From NCBI GenBank assembly GCA_021397845.1, contig CM038039.1:177170526-177234525 (forward strand): DNA of 64,000 nt. Direction: 5' to 3'. Position numbers and translations under genes: made by a program. Shown here one piece after another: positions 20,969-33,290 of the stretch. Within the stretch, counting starts at the first letter, position 1. Every line of letters starts with the position of its first letter. The stretch comes from Areca catechu. Lineage: Eukaryota > Streptophyta > Magnoliopsida > Arecales > Arecaceae. Under the pieces are notes generated by a model. That model made no database searches, had not been told where the DNA came from, and worked only from the letters and a program-made list of their open reading frames with translations.

Positions 20969-23251
20969 TGTTGGGAATTGCGTCCCAAATCCAATCACTT
21001 AGGCTGTAGGCTGTTGAGCTAAGTATTATACTTTTTATATAAATTAATAAATATTATTTTGGCAGCTCATCATAATCTTACTTTTCCCTGTAATGAAATC
21101 TTTTTCATGTGATGAAGTCCTTAGGACTATATTGACTTCGATATAGGGAGGATATAACGAGTGGTCCTTAAACCAGGTTCATGACCAAAGGATACATTAT
21201 ACTGGACGGCAATGTATCAAGTTTAGGTTGTTGTGGTTCACATCGTTTGGTTGTCCTCTTCACCAAAGGAGTGTGTTGACACTGATGTGATCTGCAAGTG
21301 GGATATATGATATCTCATTGAAGGTGACTCGTGTAGTCCTTTTTTGCTAAAGGGATACTCACGATTGGATATGGGTATATGTGTCCCTCTGACCTGAGGT
21401 AATCATGGTACCTTGCAAGCAAATCCCTGTGCTTTGGTGCCGAACTACCCAGATTTCTAATCCGATGATGGAAGGTTTCTAGGTATAGGCAAGTACTTGT
21501 GGAACACTGGTGGACCAAGATGGAATTGACCTGTCTAAATAGTTTGGATTGAATGTCTTGCAGTGTCTCAATTTACAAATCCTCAACCGGGGTAGTCCTT
21601 ATGAGGAGTCACTGCACTTGCGAGGTTGAGACATGTTGTGGATTGACTCAGCTAGGGTTGGCAGTCTAACCCTAGGTCATCCCGAGCATTGGAGGTCAAA
21701 GGGATGAATATACGGTAACCATATGCCAGAGGTTCAATTGATTGCTCTCACATCTTCGACCTATCCGGACACCGGGATCCATTGCTAGATGGTATCTTAT
21801 GCTGGTATTGGAATTGTTTCAGTGCTACCGCCTAGGTTCGAACCTATGAGGTCACACACCATAGAGGATTTCTTCCTGATCCAGGTACCGATTTATGATT
21901 AGGAATCATTTCATTAACGGTTTGATTGAGCACACTTTGGATTGACTCAGTTTTGGGTCGATCAGTATTTGTTCGGGTCCACCAGGAATTGTTTCTGGGT
22001 GATCGGGACTTGACCAAGCATTTTATTAATTAGATTTTGATCTAATTATTTTGTGAACCAGTTTATAACCGGTTTGGGATTTTATGAAACTATTGTGAAC
22101 CAGTTTTGACCCATCAACATGCTGTTTAACCAATTCACACGATAATTAAAGGCTTGGGCGAACAGTGAATATAAGAAGCCTTTTTATCTCCCATCTCATT
22201 GGTTTTGGCTAGATTTAAACCACCGTTTATTGCTCTTCACTACTGTGTTGAAGATGAATTTGATTCATCCTGAAACCTGTTGCCCTCTCGTTTTCCCAAC
22301 AGGTCCCCTCGGCTCCCAAATCACTGGTTTTCTTTGTTTCATGCTCAAGATAAATTCTGGGCTATAAAAATGTTGAGAGTTGGCTTGTCTTCGAGAGCTT
22401 TCAACTGGTGATTTTAAGCCTGGGTTCTTGTGAGAGATTGGGAGAGAAAGTCTTACTTAATTCCTTGTGTTTCTTGGTGTTCAATCCATGGAAGAAGCTC
22501 TATTTTGGAAAAAATAGCAACAAAATAGAGCATTCTGTTTTTCTTCTTCCCTCTCACCATTTCAAGGTTTTCCGACGACTGGCATCGTGCGAGATGTCGG
22601 ATCAAAGGAAGACCAGGCATGTCCCCCCTTTAGAGGGTGTTCTCTTGAGCTCCTATGAGCTGCATCAACCGCTCTTACTGCTGGTTTTGGTTTCCCCTAT
22701 TTTTGGTTGCAGGACTTGCTATTCTGAATTTCTGCATCAAAGGAACTTCAACGTCGTTGGATGAACGATCCTTTAGCTCTCCATTGAAGCAAGAAATATC
22801 AAGTAGTTACCTTGCTGTTGTTGCCCAAGGAGAGACCAAAGTGTTGGCATCTTTGGTTTGAGTTTGCTGCACTTGGAAGAGAGGAAGAAAACCATTCCAA
22901 AACCATTCCAAACGGTTGCTGGAAGAAGAAGACTGGAATAAGATTATTCCAGATAATTCCACCTATTCTAGTAGTTATCCCTGCTTTTTTCAAAGCAGGA
23001 ATAAGGTAAAATTTTTGTTTTTAATTTTTCATGCATGCCTAGATCTAAGATTATTAAATTATTTATAAATATTACTTGACCATTTCATGCCTTCTTTTGC
23101 CTGTACATGCATCTTGAAATTGTTAGATCCTGTTCTGAGTAGATTTTTTCCGCTGCTATTTTTAAATTATTTTAAAATACATACCTGCTCCTTGTGCTGT
23201 TGCATGCTTAGTGTAGGCACTCGCAAATCGTGCAACCCATTTTTACTTACA
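20969..23251 (+). repeat. 5' LTR of the Angela-like element
   Basis: TGTTGGGAATTG to CTTACA. A TATAAAAA box is at 22363-22370; the equivalent site in the 3' LTR is mutated. By eye it differs from the 3' LTR at very roughly one base in ten in the first 100 bases. The ORFs of 60-118 codons at 22408-23009 recur in the other LTR and lie in the transcribed leader; I do not regard them as genes. Confidence 0.9.
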
Positions 23252-23252
23252 G

Positions 23253-23270
23253 TGGTATCAAAGCCAGGTT
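23253..23270 (+). other. Primer-binding site of the Angela-like element
   Basis: TGGTATCAAAGCCAGGTT starts one base after the LTR end and matches the initiator tRNA-Met type site with one likely change (AAAG for AGAG). Confidence 0.85.
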
Positions 23271-24840
23271 CAGGTGTAACATATCTTGATTGCATGTATA
23301 GTAGATTAAACTGTTTAATCTATTGCAATGTATCTATATCTTAAACATAGGGTATGATTAGGGAATACTTTTAGGAACTTAGTTGAGACTTTCACCATTA
23401 CCGTGTGTCTTTGGCACGATGCGGTTCATCTGTGTTGGCCTTTTAGAAGGATCCTTTAAGGAAATCAAAAGAATTTAAATTATTTTAATCTAGATACATT
23501 TTTGGCATGTCTTATAATTTTCTTTTTCGTAATGTAATATTTATAAAAGCATATAACAAGATATGATATCATATGTAAAAGGAGTTTTACATGTTTTAAT
23601 TAAAATTATTTTAATTAAAATATTGGCTTATATTCAAACAATTTTGAATTGTATGATTAAATTAAATGACAAGTTATCTTAGGATTTATGAAACCTAATA
23701 TCATTTACATAAGCCGATTGTGTTAATTAGGTTAGCTATCTAATTGGGTCCATTTTTTGGGTTAGACCTATGTTTAGTTGAACTGGATAATAAGAAGACT
23801 AATCAAAAGTTGATTAAGGTCCTTCTTTTAGAAATATCTAATAGTTAGATAAGTTAGTCCATTCATCTAAAATGGATCTAATTAGTGGCTCCATGGAAGC
23901 TTGAGTCTTTGGGCTAGTCTGATCAAGTTTGGTAAACCGATTGGTGTAGAGGTAGGTTTGGCATTGTGATCATGGTTGTATGAGGCTATCTCTTTCCTGG
24001 CTAACTTTGTTGGTGTCTAGGAAAGATAGTTAATGGTGGATACTCACCCATGATCTCACCTACCTGGCCCGTCGTGTTGACCAGAACTAATTAGAAAAGC
24101 TCATTGACTTGAGTTAACCCATGTCACCCTACTTGATCAGTCTGATTGAACGGTAGGTGCCCATGGATCAATTGTTGAATTGTTTCAACCCTCCTAAAAA
24201 CTGATTCGTTAAGTGGGAGGATGATCTATGTTCTTCTCTTATTCATCTATCACAACCTAAAATCCTCTAAAATTATTAGGTCCTGAAAAATACCAAATCA
24301 AAGAGTTGATGGTGTCTTAGCCTCCCATTAAGTGGGTTAGTAATGTGTCCTTTAACTTGGTGTTCATTGGCATTTCCATAAAATGAGTGTGCATCCGGTT
24401 ACTGGAATTACTCGCTCATAGATGATGGTTCATGTAACCTTCTTAATAGTGATCAGGTGAGCCGGCCATAGTCAGGCTTGGTCATTCATTGGCTGGAAGT
24501 ATTGAATTTATCATGTTAATGGATGGACCTAATCGGAGACCCGTAATAGGAGGCCCCTAGGCTGATTGGGGTTCTCTCTGGGGCAAAATAAATTACTAGA
24601 AGTTGCTTAAGGAAGTAATTGGTTGGTGAACCTACCTTTAGGCACGTATGGGTGAGCTGGACATAGTCAATCTCATACGTGGTCTATTGGATTTTAGTAC
24701 CCACTATGAAATAGTGATTTCATGGATTGGAGTTAGAGGCTCCATATTTGAAAAATTAGTGGGAGAGTTTTTTAGACTAAAGTCCAAGTCTTTTGGTTAA
24801 TTAATTAATTCATACTCTAATATGGTCTTGTTTTTCCTTT
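23271..24840 (+). other. Long untranslated leader of the Angela-like element
   Basis: 1570 bases between PBS and gag, AT-rich, with no ORF above 80 codons and no domain. Long leaders are usual in this lineage. A pyrimidine-rich TTTTTCCTTTCAG at 24830-24842 just before gag could be a splice acceptor. Confidence 0.6.
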
Positions 24841-25652
24841 CAGATGTCTTCAAATCTTTTGCTTCGGTCACCTCAATAACGAGAAGTTGAAGGTTCACAA
24901 CTTCGATAGCTGGTATCGAAAGTTGAGGATTGTCCTGGAGCATGAACGGATCCTTTATGTGATAACGAATCGAGCACCTGAAATCCCCTCTACCAATGCT
25001 TGGAGTTCGGTCAGGGACACTTATCAAAAGTGGGTTCTGATCAGACTACTGTCCGATGCATTATACTAGCGGCTATGAGCGACGAGTTTAGTCGCAAGTT
25101 CGAGGAGGCACAACTAGATGAGATCCTTCAAAAGTTGAAGGAATCTTTCGGCATGCCGGAAGATGTAGAGCAGTATAACGTATCTTGTGCCATCTACAAT
25201 GCCAAGATGCTGAATGGTGGTTCTGTCACTGATCATGTATTGTACATGATCGAGCTGATTGAAAAGTTGGGCAAGCTCGGATGTCTCTTGCATGAGCAGC
25301 TCAGCAAGGATGCGATTTTGAATTCTCCGCCCTCCTCCTATCCTGACTTTGTCGACCATTACAGAATGAACAAGCCTGCAGTCAATTACCATGGTTTGAT
25401 TGGATTACTGCAGACTTACGAGAAAGACCACCAACTGAACAAGGGAGTGGTGAATTTAGTTGGAGGTTCTAGAGGTCATTGTTCCTTTAAGAAAGGGAAG
25501 AATAAAAGGAAGGGAAAGAATGTGCTGAATGCTCCTGGCCCGAGTCAGACCAGTAAAGTGAAAGCTGACCAATCTACTGCAGAGTGCTTCTACTGCAAGA
25601 AGCGGGGACACTAGAAGAGGAACTGTCCTCTTTACCAAGCATCCCTAGAACC
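24841..25652 (+). pseudogene. Copia gag (UBN2-type) remnant
   Basis: Two overlapping frames cover the capsid: 24887-25069 (NFDSWYRKLRIVLEHERILY) and 25030-25614 (EEAQLDEILQKLKESFG, then GSVTDHVLYMIELIEKLGKL and LSKDAILNSPPSSYPDFV), so a frameshift lies near 25050. A lysine-rich stretch precedes the zinc knuckle CFYCKKRGH at 25585-25611, where a TAG replaces the residue after the histidine; KRNCP follows. The protein would form the virus-like particle. The shift and the stop make it inactive. Confidence 0.85.
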
Positions 25653-25656
25653 GAAC

Positions 25657-26128
25657 ATGCCAGGAAAGGGAAAGCAGCAAACTGCTAGACAAGGTATTTA
25701 TATGATAAAAACTTGTAATTTCTCTATTTGTGATACTGCTAATTGGGTATTGGATACCGGTAGTCTTGTTCATGTTTGTAATTCGTTACAGGGACTGCAA
25801 CTTAGAAAGACATTCAAGGATGGGGAACAATTCCAGAGTGTTTGAAATGGAAATCATGTTCCAGTACTGGCAGTCAGAGTTCTGAGTCTTGTCTTTGAGT
25901 CCTATACTGTCGAGTTAGTCGACTGTCATTATTATCCTAGTTTCATTATGTGCATAATCTATGTAGGCCTTTTGGCCAATTGTAGTTTTGAACTCTCAAT
26001 AAAAGGAGATATTTGCTATGTTATTTTGAATAACTCTGTGATAATGAAAGCTAAGTTAAATAATGGCATTTATGTACTGTCACGACCTGTCAGTGTAATG
26101 TACACATCTAGCAAACACCCAAGGTTAG
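25657..26128 (+). pseudogene. Copia protease remnant, interrupted by Tat-2
   Basis: NWVLDTGSLVHVCNSLQGL contains the active-site D-T-G, with D at 25753. A stop at about 25842 and a frame change divide it from a downstream part (25948-26128) that includes a CYVILNNSVIMKAKLNNGIYVL-like gag-pre-integrase approach. At 26128 Tat-2 begins. The reading resumes at 52789 with NLYLWHCRLGHL, the gag-pre-integrase histidine motif. Confidence 0.85.
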
Positions 26129-26871
26129 TGTTGTACCTTGACAGCTCACCCTCAGCCAGAACCGGCCCATTCTTATGGTCCGACCAGGCCACTCCTTCAA
26201 GGCTCCGACTGCTACTCTTTCAGAGGTCCGACCCACCGGAGCAGAGGTCTGAACGACCCTCTCCTGCTATGGTCCGACCCATGGCTCTCCTTCAGAGCTC
26301 CGACCCACTGGAGTAGAGGTCCGACCTACCGTAGCAGAGGTCCGAACGACCTTCTCTTATTGGGGTCCGGCCTGTCGCTCCCCTTCAGTGGTTTGGCCTT
26401 TGGTCTAGCTGACTGGCTTTCCCTCGACCGACGTCCGACAAGCATGCCTTAGCATCCAGGGAATTCCAGAAGCACCTTTCTGTTACTACAAGATCCTGCC
26501 ATCCCAACAGCCCTGCTCCACTACTTCCACGATGTCGCAGAATCTGCACACCATGTGGCCACTCTTCAGATTCTCCTAGGGGTTGACTGGTCTTTCTCAG
26601 CCTCTCCCCTAATGGATTTTGGAATGTTCCACGCCTATATAAGGTACTCGAGGGACCCCATTTGAAGGTAGAAGTGCTCTTCCCTCTCCATACGCTATTC
26701 TTTCATTGATTCCTCCATTATGTTGCCTTCAACCTCCTGCTAACATAGGCATCGGAGGGTCCCCCGCCGGAACACCACCGGCACCCTTGGGGACTTTGTT
26801 GTAGGTTCACCTAAGAGAGGAGTGCTCCAGCACATCTTGCCGACCCCGGTCCAGGAGTTGATGCCGCAATA
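26129..26871 (+). repeat. 5' LTR of Tat-2
   Basis: 743 bases. U3 contains repeats of GGTCCGACC and GAGCAGAGGTC at 26180-26340; TATATAAG is at 26636-26643. A one-unit repeat gain explains most of its greater length relative to the 3' LTR. Confidence 0.9.
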
Positions 26872-26874
26872 GAT

Positions 26875-26890
26875 TGGCGCTAGAGGAAGG
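26875..26890 (+). other. Primer-binding site of Tat-2
   Basis: TGGCGCTAGAGGAAGG begins a few bases past the LTR end. It is not the initiator tRNA-Met site; TGGCGC-type sites are common in Tat elements, but the cognate tRNA was not identified. Confidence 0.65.
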
Positions 26891-26956
26891 GGGTTCCCTT
26901 CTCTAGAAGGAGGAATCCATCACCCCTGCTACAAAGTGGTTAAGGGAAGAGCTCCA

Positions 26957-28165
26957 AATGCCAATACCAGAAGAGGCATCTTCCCTTCCAAGTCTAAGGA
27001 ACCTCCCAGGGAGAATGATATCGCCGCTATCGCCACTACTACCGCTGAACCTACCATCACACTGGGGTTGTAGCAGTTCCATATGTTAGTGAATCTAATC
27101 GAAATGCTTACTGCTGCAGTTCAGCATTTTCAGGAAGCAGCTGACAACCGGTAGCAACTACCAACTGTTTCCTCCACCAATCCTCCAACGACTGTTGAGG
27201 GAAGTAGATGGCCGGAAGTCCCTCACAATTGTTCTCGTGTCGATGCGGATCCCCTGAGGTCATTGGGTGATCATGCCGATGGCAAAAGGGCAAGGTCTGC
27301 TTCGCCTTCCTGCACCGAATCCATCCCGGTCGGCGGTCGGCCTACTATCGAACCCCCGAGGGACTATGCCAGCAATATCATGCGCATGGAGGAGCGTATT
27401 GCAAAAATCGCTCTCCGGTAGAAGGCCTAAGGGGGATAGGTATACGACTCCCATCCCCCATTCTCTAACAAGATTCTGGCAGAGACGATTCAACACCACT
27501 TCAAGATTCTGCAGGTGGACCCCTAAAACGGTACCACCGACCCGATGGACCATCTAGGCACATACAAAGCCCATATGATGGTACAAGGCACCTCCGACAC
27601 CCTTCACTACATCGCCTTCCCTACCACCCTTAAGAAGACTACCCGGATGTGGTTCTCCGCCATCCGGCTAGGTACAATCTACTCCTTTCTTCAAGTCAAA
27701 TCACTTTTTCTTTCTCATTTCAGGACCTGCAGTCAGACCCCGAGGAATACCGACTGCCTCTTCCTCGTGCTAGAAAATGAGGGAGAGACACTTCAGGGTT
27801 TCATGGCCCGTTTCAACTCAGCGGCCATGGAAGTCCCGGACTTGAATGAAGCTGTAGCCATGTCGGCCTTCAAGCGAGGACTCCGCTCATCTAGGCTGAC
27901 TTTCTCCCTGGACAAGAAACTTCCGACAAGCTATAGCGAACTCATGGCTAGAGCGTAGAAGTACACCCTAGCAGAAGAGAAAGCGACCGGCCGACGTCAA
28001 GCACAGGGAAGGCCGACCCCCAAGAAGTGGAGCGATAAGGCTCCCGAAGTCCAACCTCCGAGTGATAATCGGCGGTCAGCCCAACGCCGAAGTCTGAAGT
28101 CGAGGGATTTTTCCCGGAGGTTCGAGACTTATGCACCTCTGTCCCTACCAAGAGAGAAGATCCTT
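26957..28165 (+). pseudogene. Tat-2 gag remnant
   Basis: The capsid region is visible from HLGTYKAHMMVQGTSDTLHY (27550 on) through LVLENEGETLQGFMARFNSA, MSAFKRGLRSSRLTFSLDKK and the SYSELMARA helix, ending at a TAG at 27956. The N-terminal portion (from 26957) is in the same general sense with several stops. After 27959 a basic linker (RRQAQGRPTPKKWS) leads to the next open frame. Gag would package element RNA; this copy is broken by at least four stops. Confidence 0.8.
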
Positions 28166-28942
28166 ATGGAGATCAAGAACGAGACCTTTCTGCAAAGATC
28201 TCGGCCGATGTGGGGCCTTCCTATCCAAAGAAACAAAGATAAATTCTGTCGGTTCCATAGGGACCACGAGCATAGTACTGAAGAGTGCCTACAGTTGAAA
28301 GACACCATTGAAGACCTCATTCGGAGGGGGTACCTGTGCAAGTACGTCCGACCCCATCAAGATCGGGCCGAAGCATCAAATGCCAGAAACCCTCTAGAGG
28401 AGACGAAGCTCCCCAATCAGAGGCCGACCGGCGGGGATGTAGGTTTGTTGCATTGGCGATCCAGACGAAGTTACGAGGATGGGCCCGATATTGCTAAAAG
28501 GTCTAGGGGCTCTAATGCGATCACCTTCTCTGATAAAGATCTTATGGAGACTCATGTTCTTGAAAATGATCCTTTAGTCGTGTCGATAGTGATTGCCAAC
28601 TATAATGTAAGGAGAATACTTATAGATAATGGAAGCTCAATAAAGGTGTTGCTGTACGATGCTTTTGTGAGTATGAATTTGTCCAGGTCCATGCTCCATG
28701 AATCCATCGTGCCGCTGACAGGCTTCGGGGGCAACTCCGTCGGATTTGAAGGGGAGATAGTTCTCCCTGTGACGATCAGGATGGAGCCTTTCCAGAAAAC
28801 TCTCCCTATCAACTTTGAGGTTGCTCGGATGACCTCGCCTTACAATGCTATCGTGGGTCAACTAGCCCTTAACAAATTTAGAGCCATGGTGTCCACTTAT
28901 CATTGTTGGCGAAATTTCCGACCAGGAGCGGGGTCGGAGTGA
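28166..28942 (+). pseudogene. Tat-2 gag C-terminus and protease
   Basis: 258 open codons. Residues 27-45 hold FCRFHRDHEHSTEEC, the C-x2-H-x4-H-x4-C-type knuckle region used in Tat gags. Protease follows with RRILIDNGSSIKVLLYDAF (active-site D at residue 154, here D-N-G rather than D-S/T-G) and GEIVLPVTI. The D-N-G triplet is occasionally seen in Tat copies. The frame ends at 28940-28942 shortly after YNAIVGQLALNKFRA. It belongs to a dead polyprotein, although this stretch alone is open. Confidence 0.8.
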
Positions 28943-30105
28943 TGAGGGGAGATCATCGGATGGCTAGGCAGTGGCTGACCATTCTAAACCAATAGTGAAA
29001 AGGACGTCCCTCTTTGGAGCAACTTGTCCTGAGGGATGAGGCTGATGGCCTTGGTCAGCCAGGAGAAAGGATTCTGTTTGTCTCCCTTTAGGAGTATGAT
29101 CCCACCAAAGTCCTTCAGATTGGAGGTTCCCACAGTGAAGACATTAAGTCAGAACTGATCGGCTTCCTCAAGAGTAACGCCGACGTCTTTGCTTGGTCAG
29201 CATAGGACATGCCCGGAATACCGTCAGAGGTCATCACTCACCAGCTCAAGGTGGATCCGACCCACCGACTTATTCGATAGAAGTAGAGAAGCTTTGCCGC
29301 CGAAAGGCAGAAAGCCATCGATGAGGAAGTGAAGAAGCTTTGTGATGCTGGCTTAATCAGGAAAGTTCATTACCTTGAGTGGCTAGCGAATGTTGTTATG
29401 GTAAAGAAGGCCAATGGAAAATGAAGGATCTGTGTAGATTACACTTACCTCAACAAGGCTTGTCCATAAGATAGCTTTCCAGTGCTTAAGATTGATCAGC
29501 TGGTGGATGCCACGGCCAGCCACCAGCTTCTGAACTTTATGGATGACTTCTCCAGCTACAACCAAATCAAGATGCATCTAGAAGATGAGGAGAAGACCAC
29601 CTTTGTCACCGACAAGGGTCTGTACTACTATCGGATGATGCCCTTCGGCTTGAAGAACGTCGATGCCACTTTTCAAAGGCTGATAATCGAGTGTTTGATG
29701 GTCAGCTGGGCAGGAACATGGAGGCCTATGTGCATGACACGATAGTGAAGAGTCTCCATAAGGCCGACCACATCAGGGGACTTGCGGGAATCCTTCGACA
29801 CACTCAGGCGCCATCGGATGAAGTTGAACCCCACGAAGTGTACTTTTGGGGTAACCTCAGGCAAGTTCCTTGGTTTTTTGGTCACACAAAAGGGAATTGA
29901 AGTGAATCCCGACAAGATAAAGGCCATCACTGAGATGTCACATCCAACCAACAAAAAGCAGGTGCAAGAGCTCACTGGCCGAATAGCCTCTCTTTGCCAT
30001 TTCATTTCCCGTTCGGCTGAAAAGTCTCTACCATTTTTCAAAACCCTCACCAGTCGGAAAGTTTTGTTTGGACTGACAATTGTCGGTCGGCTTTCCAAGC
30101 CCTGA
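28943..30105 (+). pseudogene. Tat-2 reverse transcriptase remnant
   Basis: Readable blocks: NADVFAWSA at 29173 followed by a stop in place of the usual residue before DMPGIPSEVITHQLKVD; FAAERQKAIDEEVKKL; WLANVVMVKKANGK then a stop; RICVDYTYLNKACP then a stop; SFPVLKIDQLVDATA; MDDFSSYNQIKMH; TTFVTDKGLYYYRMMPFGLKN. The catalytic block reads AYVHDTIVKS, so the first aspartate of the YVDD box is histidine. NPTKCTFGVTSGKFLGF (29830 on) is the following thumb/connection. At least five stops or shifts. Confidence 0.85.
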
Positions 30106-30835
30106 AGGAGTACTTAAAGAACCCTCCACTGCTGGCCAAGCCGACGGAGGGGTAACCTTTGTACCTCTATCTTTCGACGTCGGACAAAGTGTTCGATGCC
30201 ATCCTCATGTGAGTTAGAGAAGACAGATAGCAGAAGCCTATCTATTATATCAGCAATGTCCTCCATTACACCAAAACAAGGTACCCCAAGATACAGAAGT
30301 TGATATATTCTTTGGTCACGTCCGCCAAGCGACTCCGACCATATTTCCAGGCACATCCGATTGTGGTGATGACCGACCAACCCCTAAAGGCAATCATTCA
30401 GAACCCAGACACATCTGGTTGGCTCACCAAGTGGGCTGTCAAGTTAGGCAAATTGGACATCTCTTTCCTGCCACAATCTGCCTTGAAGGCCCAGGTAATT
30501 ACTGACTTCTTTATAGAGTGTACATGGAGACAAGTGACACCTCCTCAAATGGTCGAAGTACCTGAAGCTGATGCCATCTACAAAGCCGAACCAGCCCGGA
30601 CCCTCCATGTGGACAGAGCATCCAACCTTGCAGGCTACAGGGCCGGACTGATCCTTGCCGACCCAAATGTAGAGAACCTGGAGTATGCATTACATTTTTT
30701 ATTTCAGGTGTCAAACAATCAGGCGGAGTACAAAGCCCTCATCGCAGTGCTACGAATTGCCAATGAACTGGGTGTCAACCGACTCAGAGTCTTCTCCGAA
30801 TCCGAACTAGAGGTTAATCAAGTAAAGGGAGAATT
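30106..30835 (+). pseudogene. Tat-2 RNase H domains, interrupted
   Basis: The first RNase H is degraded (30110-30480; QKLIYSLVTSAKRLRPYFQA, PIVVMTDQPLKAIIQNP). The second, archaeal-like RNase H follows (HVDRASNLAGYRAGLILADP and VSNNQAEYKALIAVLRIAN) and is cut at VNQVKGEF, 30835. The other half continues at 37775 after the chromovirus with the shared GAATT target. Two RNase H domains are the hallmark of Tat elements. Confidence 0.8.
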
Positions 30836-32554
30836 TGATGCAAAACGAAAGAGAGATGATGCGATGCGGAAGCAAATTAAAATTAATGTATTTTTTTATT
30901 TATTTATTTTTAGAAGTCGGCTTTGACTCAAAGGAAAGATAAACTAATGTTGAAAGAAACTAAGAAATGACAGAAAGCACAATTAAAAGGAGTGGATTAT
31001 CAGAGTAACTCAGAAGTAGGATCGCTGGGGATTGATAAACCCCCAGACCTAGGGTTTACTCCTCTTTCAAGAAACAGACGAAGAGAGAAGAGAAGGTTTT
31101 ATATCTGACTATGATATCTCTCATTGCTTCAATTGAAGGACACTCTCGAGCAGATTGTAGGATCCTTGGAGACGGGGTATCTTCGTAATGGATCCTCGGA
31201 TTGTAGTCCTATGGCAAGGTTGGCCTTCTTCTCGAACTCAGGATCTGGAAGAAGAAGAACAAAAAAAAGAACCAGAAACTCAAAGAAAGACACTGACCTG
31301 AGTACTCAATGAAGATTGTTGGATGTAGAAGTTCTAGAGATCTTGATACTGATCTGACTCTCCTTTGTACTGGCTCTGTAGTTGAAACAGTTGATCTGAA
31401 CCTGGATGCTGGTGACCGGCTTCGATGTGGAAGAGAGGGGCCGTGGGATGAAGATGGAAAATTAGGGTTTGGTGGTGGTGGAGTAGAGATGGGTGGACTA
31501 AGCTAGGGTTTTGGGGTTGGAGATCTCACACCTCCTCAAGGTTCCTAGGGAACCCGGATTTACTCCCTCACGGAGCTCAGCACCTGAATACAAGTGCGGA
31601 AGAGAGAAACACAAAGTTGCTCACACAGAAATTGATTTCATTCCTCATTTATTCAAGAGTTACATAGAGTTGAATATATAGACATAACAATGAAATAAAA
31701 TTTCATACACTTCCCATGTGGGACTAATAGGACTAACCACACTTTAGGCATCAAATTCTCTTCCCAAGACTCCTTCCATGAGTGGGCAGCCCAAAAACTC
31801 CAAGAAAACTTGAAAATCAGCTCCAAATGGCAGGTTATGGGGGTGTCTCCTTGTATCTCTCAATGAATCAAGGATTTTCCCTTCATGGTTTGGCTCTTTT
31901 GGACACCTCCTAGTCTTGCTCTACAAGTTTAGGCTTCTTCCTTTCATGGCTTTGGCACTTTAAGAAACTTTTGGGTGCCTCCTTGATTTTCTCCCCAAGA
32001 CATGCTCTCTTCCCTTTTATAACTTGGATTTTTATGGAACATTGTGGGGCACCTCCTTGATCCTCTCTTCAAGAAAAATTCTTGCCATCCTGGCTTTGGT
32101 TTATCTGGAAAGAAGTTGGCTCCTCCTTGGATTGAGGTATCTTGATGGATTTCTCCCCCAAGTGGCGCATGAAAGAAGGGACCTGCTTTCTTGTGGTATG
32201 GGGACCAAGGCACACTGGATGGAGATGTGGCACCTCCTGGACTCTGGCGTGTGGCTGGGAGTGTGGCACCCACATGCTTAGGCCTGGGAGAAAAAATTGG
32301 GCATTCTGGACCTTGACTTGATTTAAAAAAAATGGCACCAACCTGGAGAAGACCTAGACCACTACTAGGACTTGTACTGAGTCAACATGACTCAATAAAA
32401 TTTAAATTGTAGGGAAATATAGACTCAAGACTAAAATTGAGTTGACCAAGTCAACCCTAATTACAAAACCAGAAAACCCTAATTCTTCGGGCAAGGTCAA
32501 TCAGACATCCCGATGGAGCCCTGAAGTCTTCTTTTGAGTCTGGTGCCCGCACCA
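30836..32554 (-). repeat. 3' LTR of the non-autonomous chromovirus
   Basis: Minus strand from TGGTGCGGGCACC (32554) to TTTTGCATCA (30836). An inverted TATATAG lies near 31673. The terminal 80 bases (30836-30915) differ strongly from the equivalent end of the other LTR, while the remaining 1.6 kb is nearly identical. Confidence 0.9.
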
Positions 32555-32568
32555 ATTCTCCCGGGGTG
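32555..32568 (-). other. Polypurine tract of the non-autonomous chromovirus
   Basis: The minus strand reads CACCCCGGGAGAAT directly before the LTR start. It matches the tract of the intact chromovirus (CACCCGGGGAGAAT). Confidence 0.8.
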
Positions 32569-32579
32569 GGAGGAACTCG

Positions 32580-33290
32580 ACCCTATCGAGTAAGGCTCAA
32601 GTTGGCTCTGGTATCTCTCCAAGAGGTCTGGATCCAAATCTTGTAGTTCTTCTTGGGAGATCCAAGAGTCATCAGAGTTTGGCCTTCCTTGCCAGCGGAC
32701 CAGGTATCTTTGGTATCCTCGATTACGAGTAGAGATACCTGATCATCCAGGATCTTTTCAATATGCTCTTTCCTCATAGGCCAGTTTGTTGGTGGACACA
32801 CAGGATCGGGGTCACTCTCAATAACAGGATTAGGTTCAAAAGGCTCACTGGGAATCACAGCTGGCTCCCTGTTCTCTACTAGGTCTGTAATGTTGAAAGT
32901 AGAGCTATTGCCTAGTTCTGGAGGCAACTCGAGCACATAGGCATTGGATCCTACTCTCTTCACTACTCTAAATGGTCCAGCTCCTCTAGCATGTAACTTT
33001 CTAACGGTTCCAGGAGAAAACCGCTCAGGCCTTAACCTAATCATTTCATAGTCTCTCTCAACAAACGTTTTGACTCGTCTTTGAGAATTAGCCAACTTCT
33101 TATAAGTTTCATTACTTAAAGTTATTTTGGCATGAATTTCTTTATGCAAGTCCTTTACATGCTATGCAAGTGCATCAAGAGACTTGTGTGTGTGGGCTAA
33201 TAGTGAAATCAGATCAAGTGGTGTGAGAGGCTTGTATCCATGAACAATTTCAAAGGGACTCTAGCCTTTAGACCTATTGATCAAAACATT
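32580..33290 (-). pseudogene. Integrase C-terminus and broken chromodomain
   Basis: The minus-strand open segment at 33149-32583 holds DLHKEIHAKITLSNETYKKL-like C-terminal integrase (given in part), LHARGAGPFRVVKRVGSNAY (the GPF/Y module) and RKEHIEKILDDQVS, the first strand of a chromodomain. The frame then shifts by one base, so the aromatic cage and following helix are out of frame. The upstream part to 33290 (SPFEIVHGYKP-like) is separated by a stop at about 33163. In the intact relative this region targets integration through chromatin marks. Confidence 0.8.

Noticed and set aside
22408..23344. ORFs of 64-118 codons in the Angela-like LTR (also at 57148-57486)
   Set aside because: They lie in the transcribed part of an LTR, differ in frame and length between the two LTRs, and show no domain.
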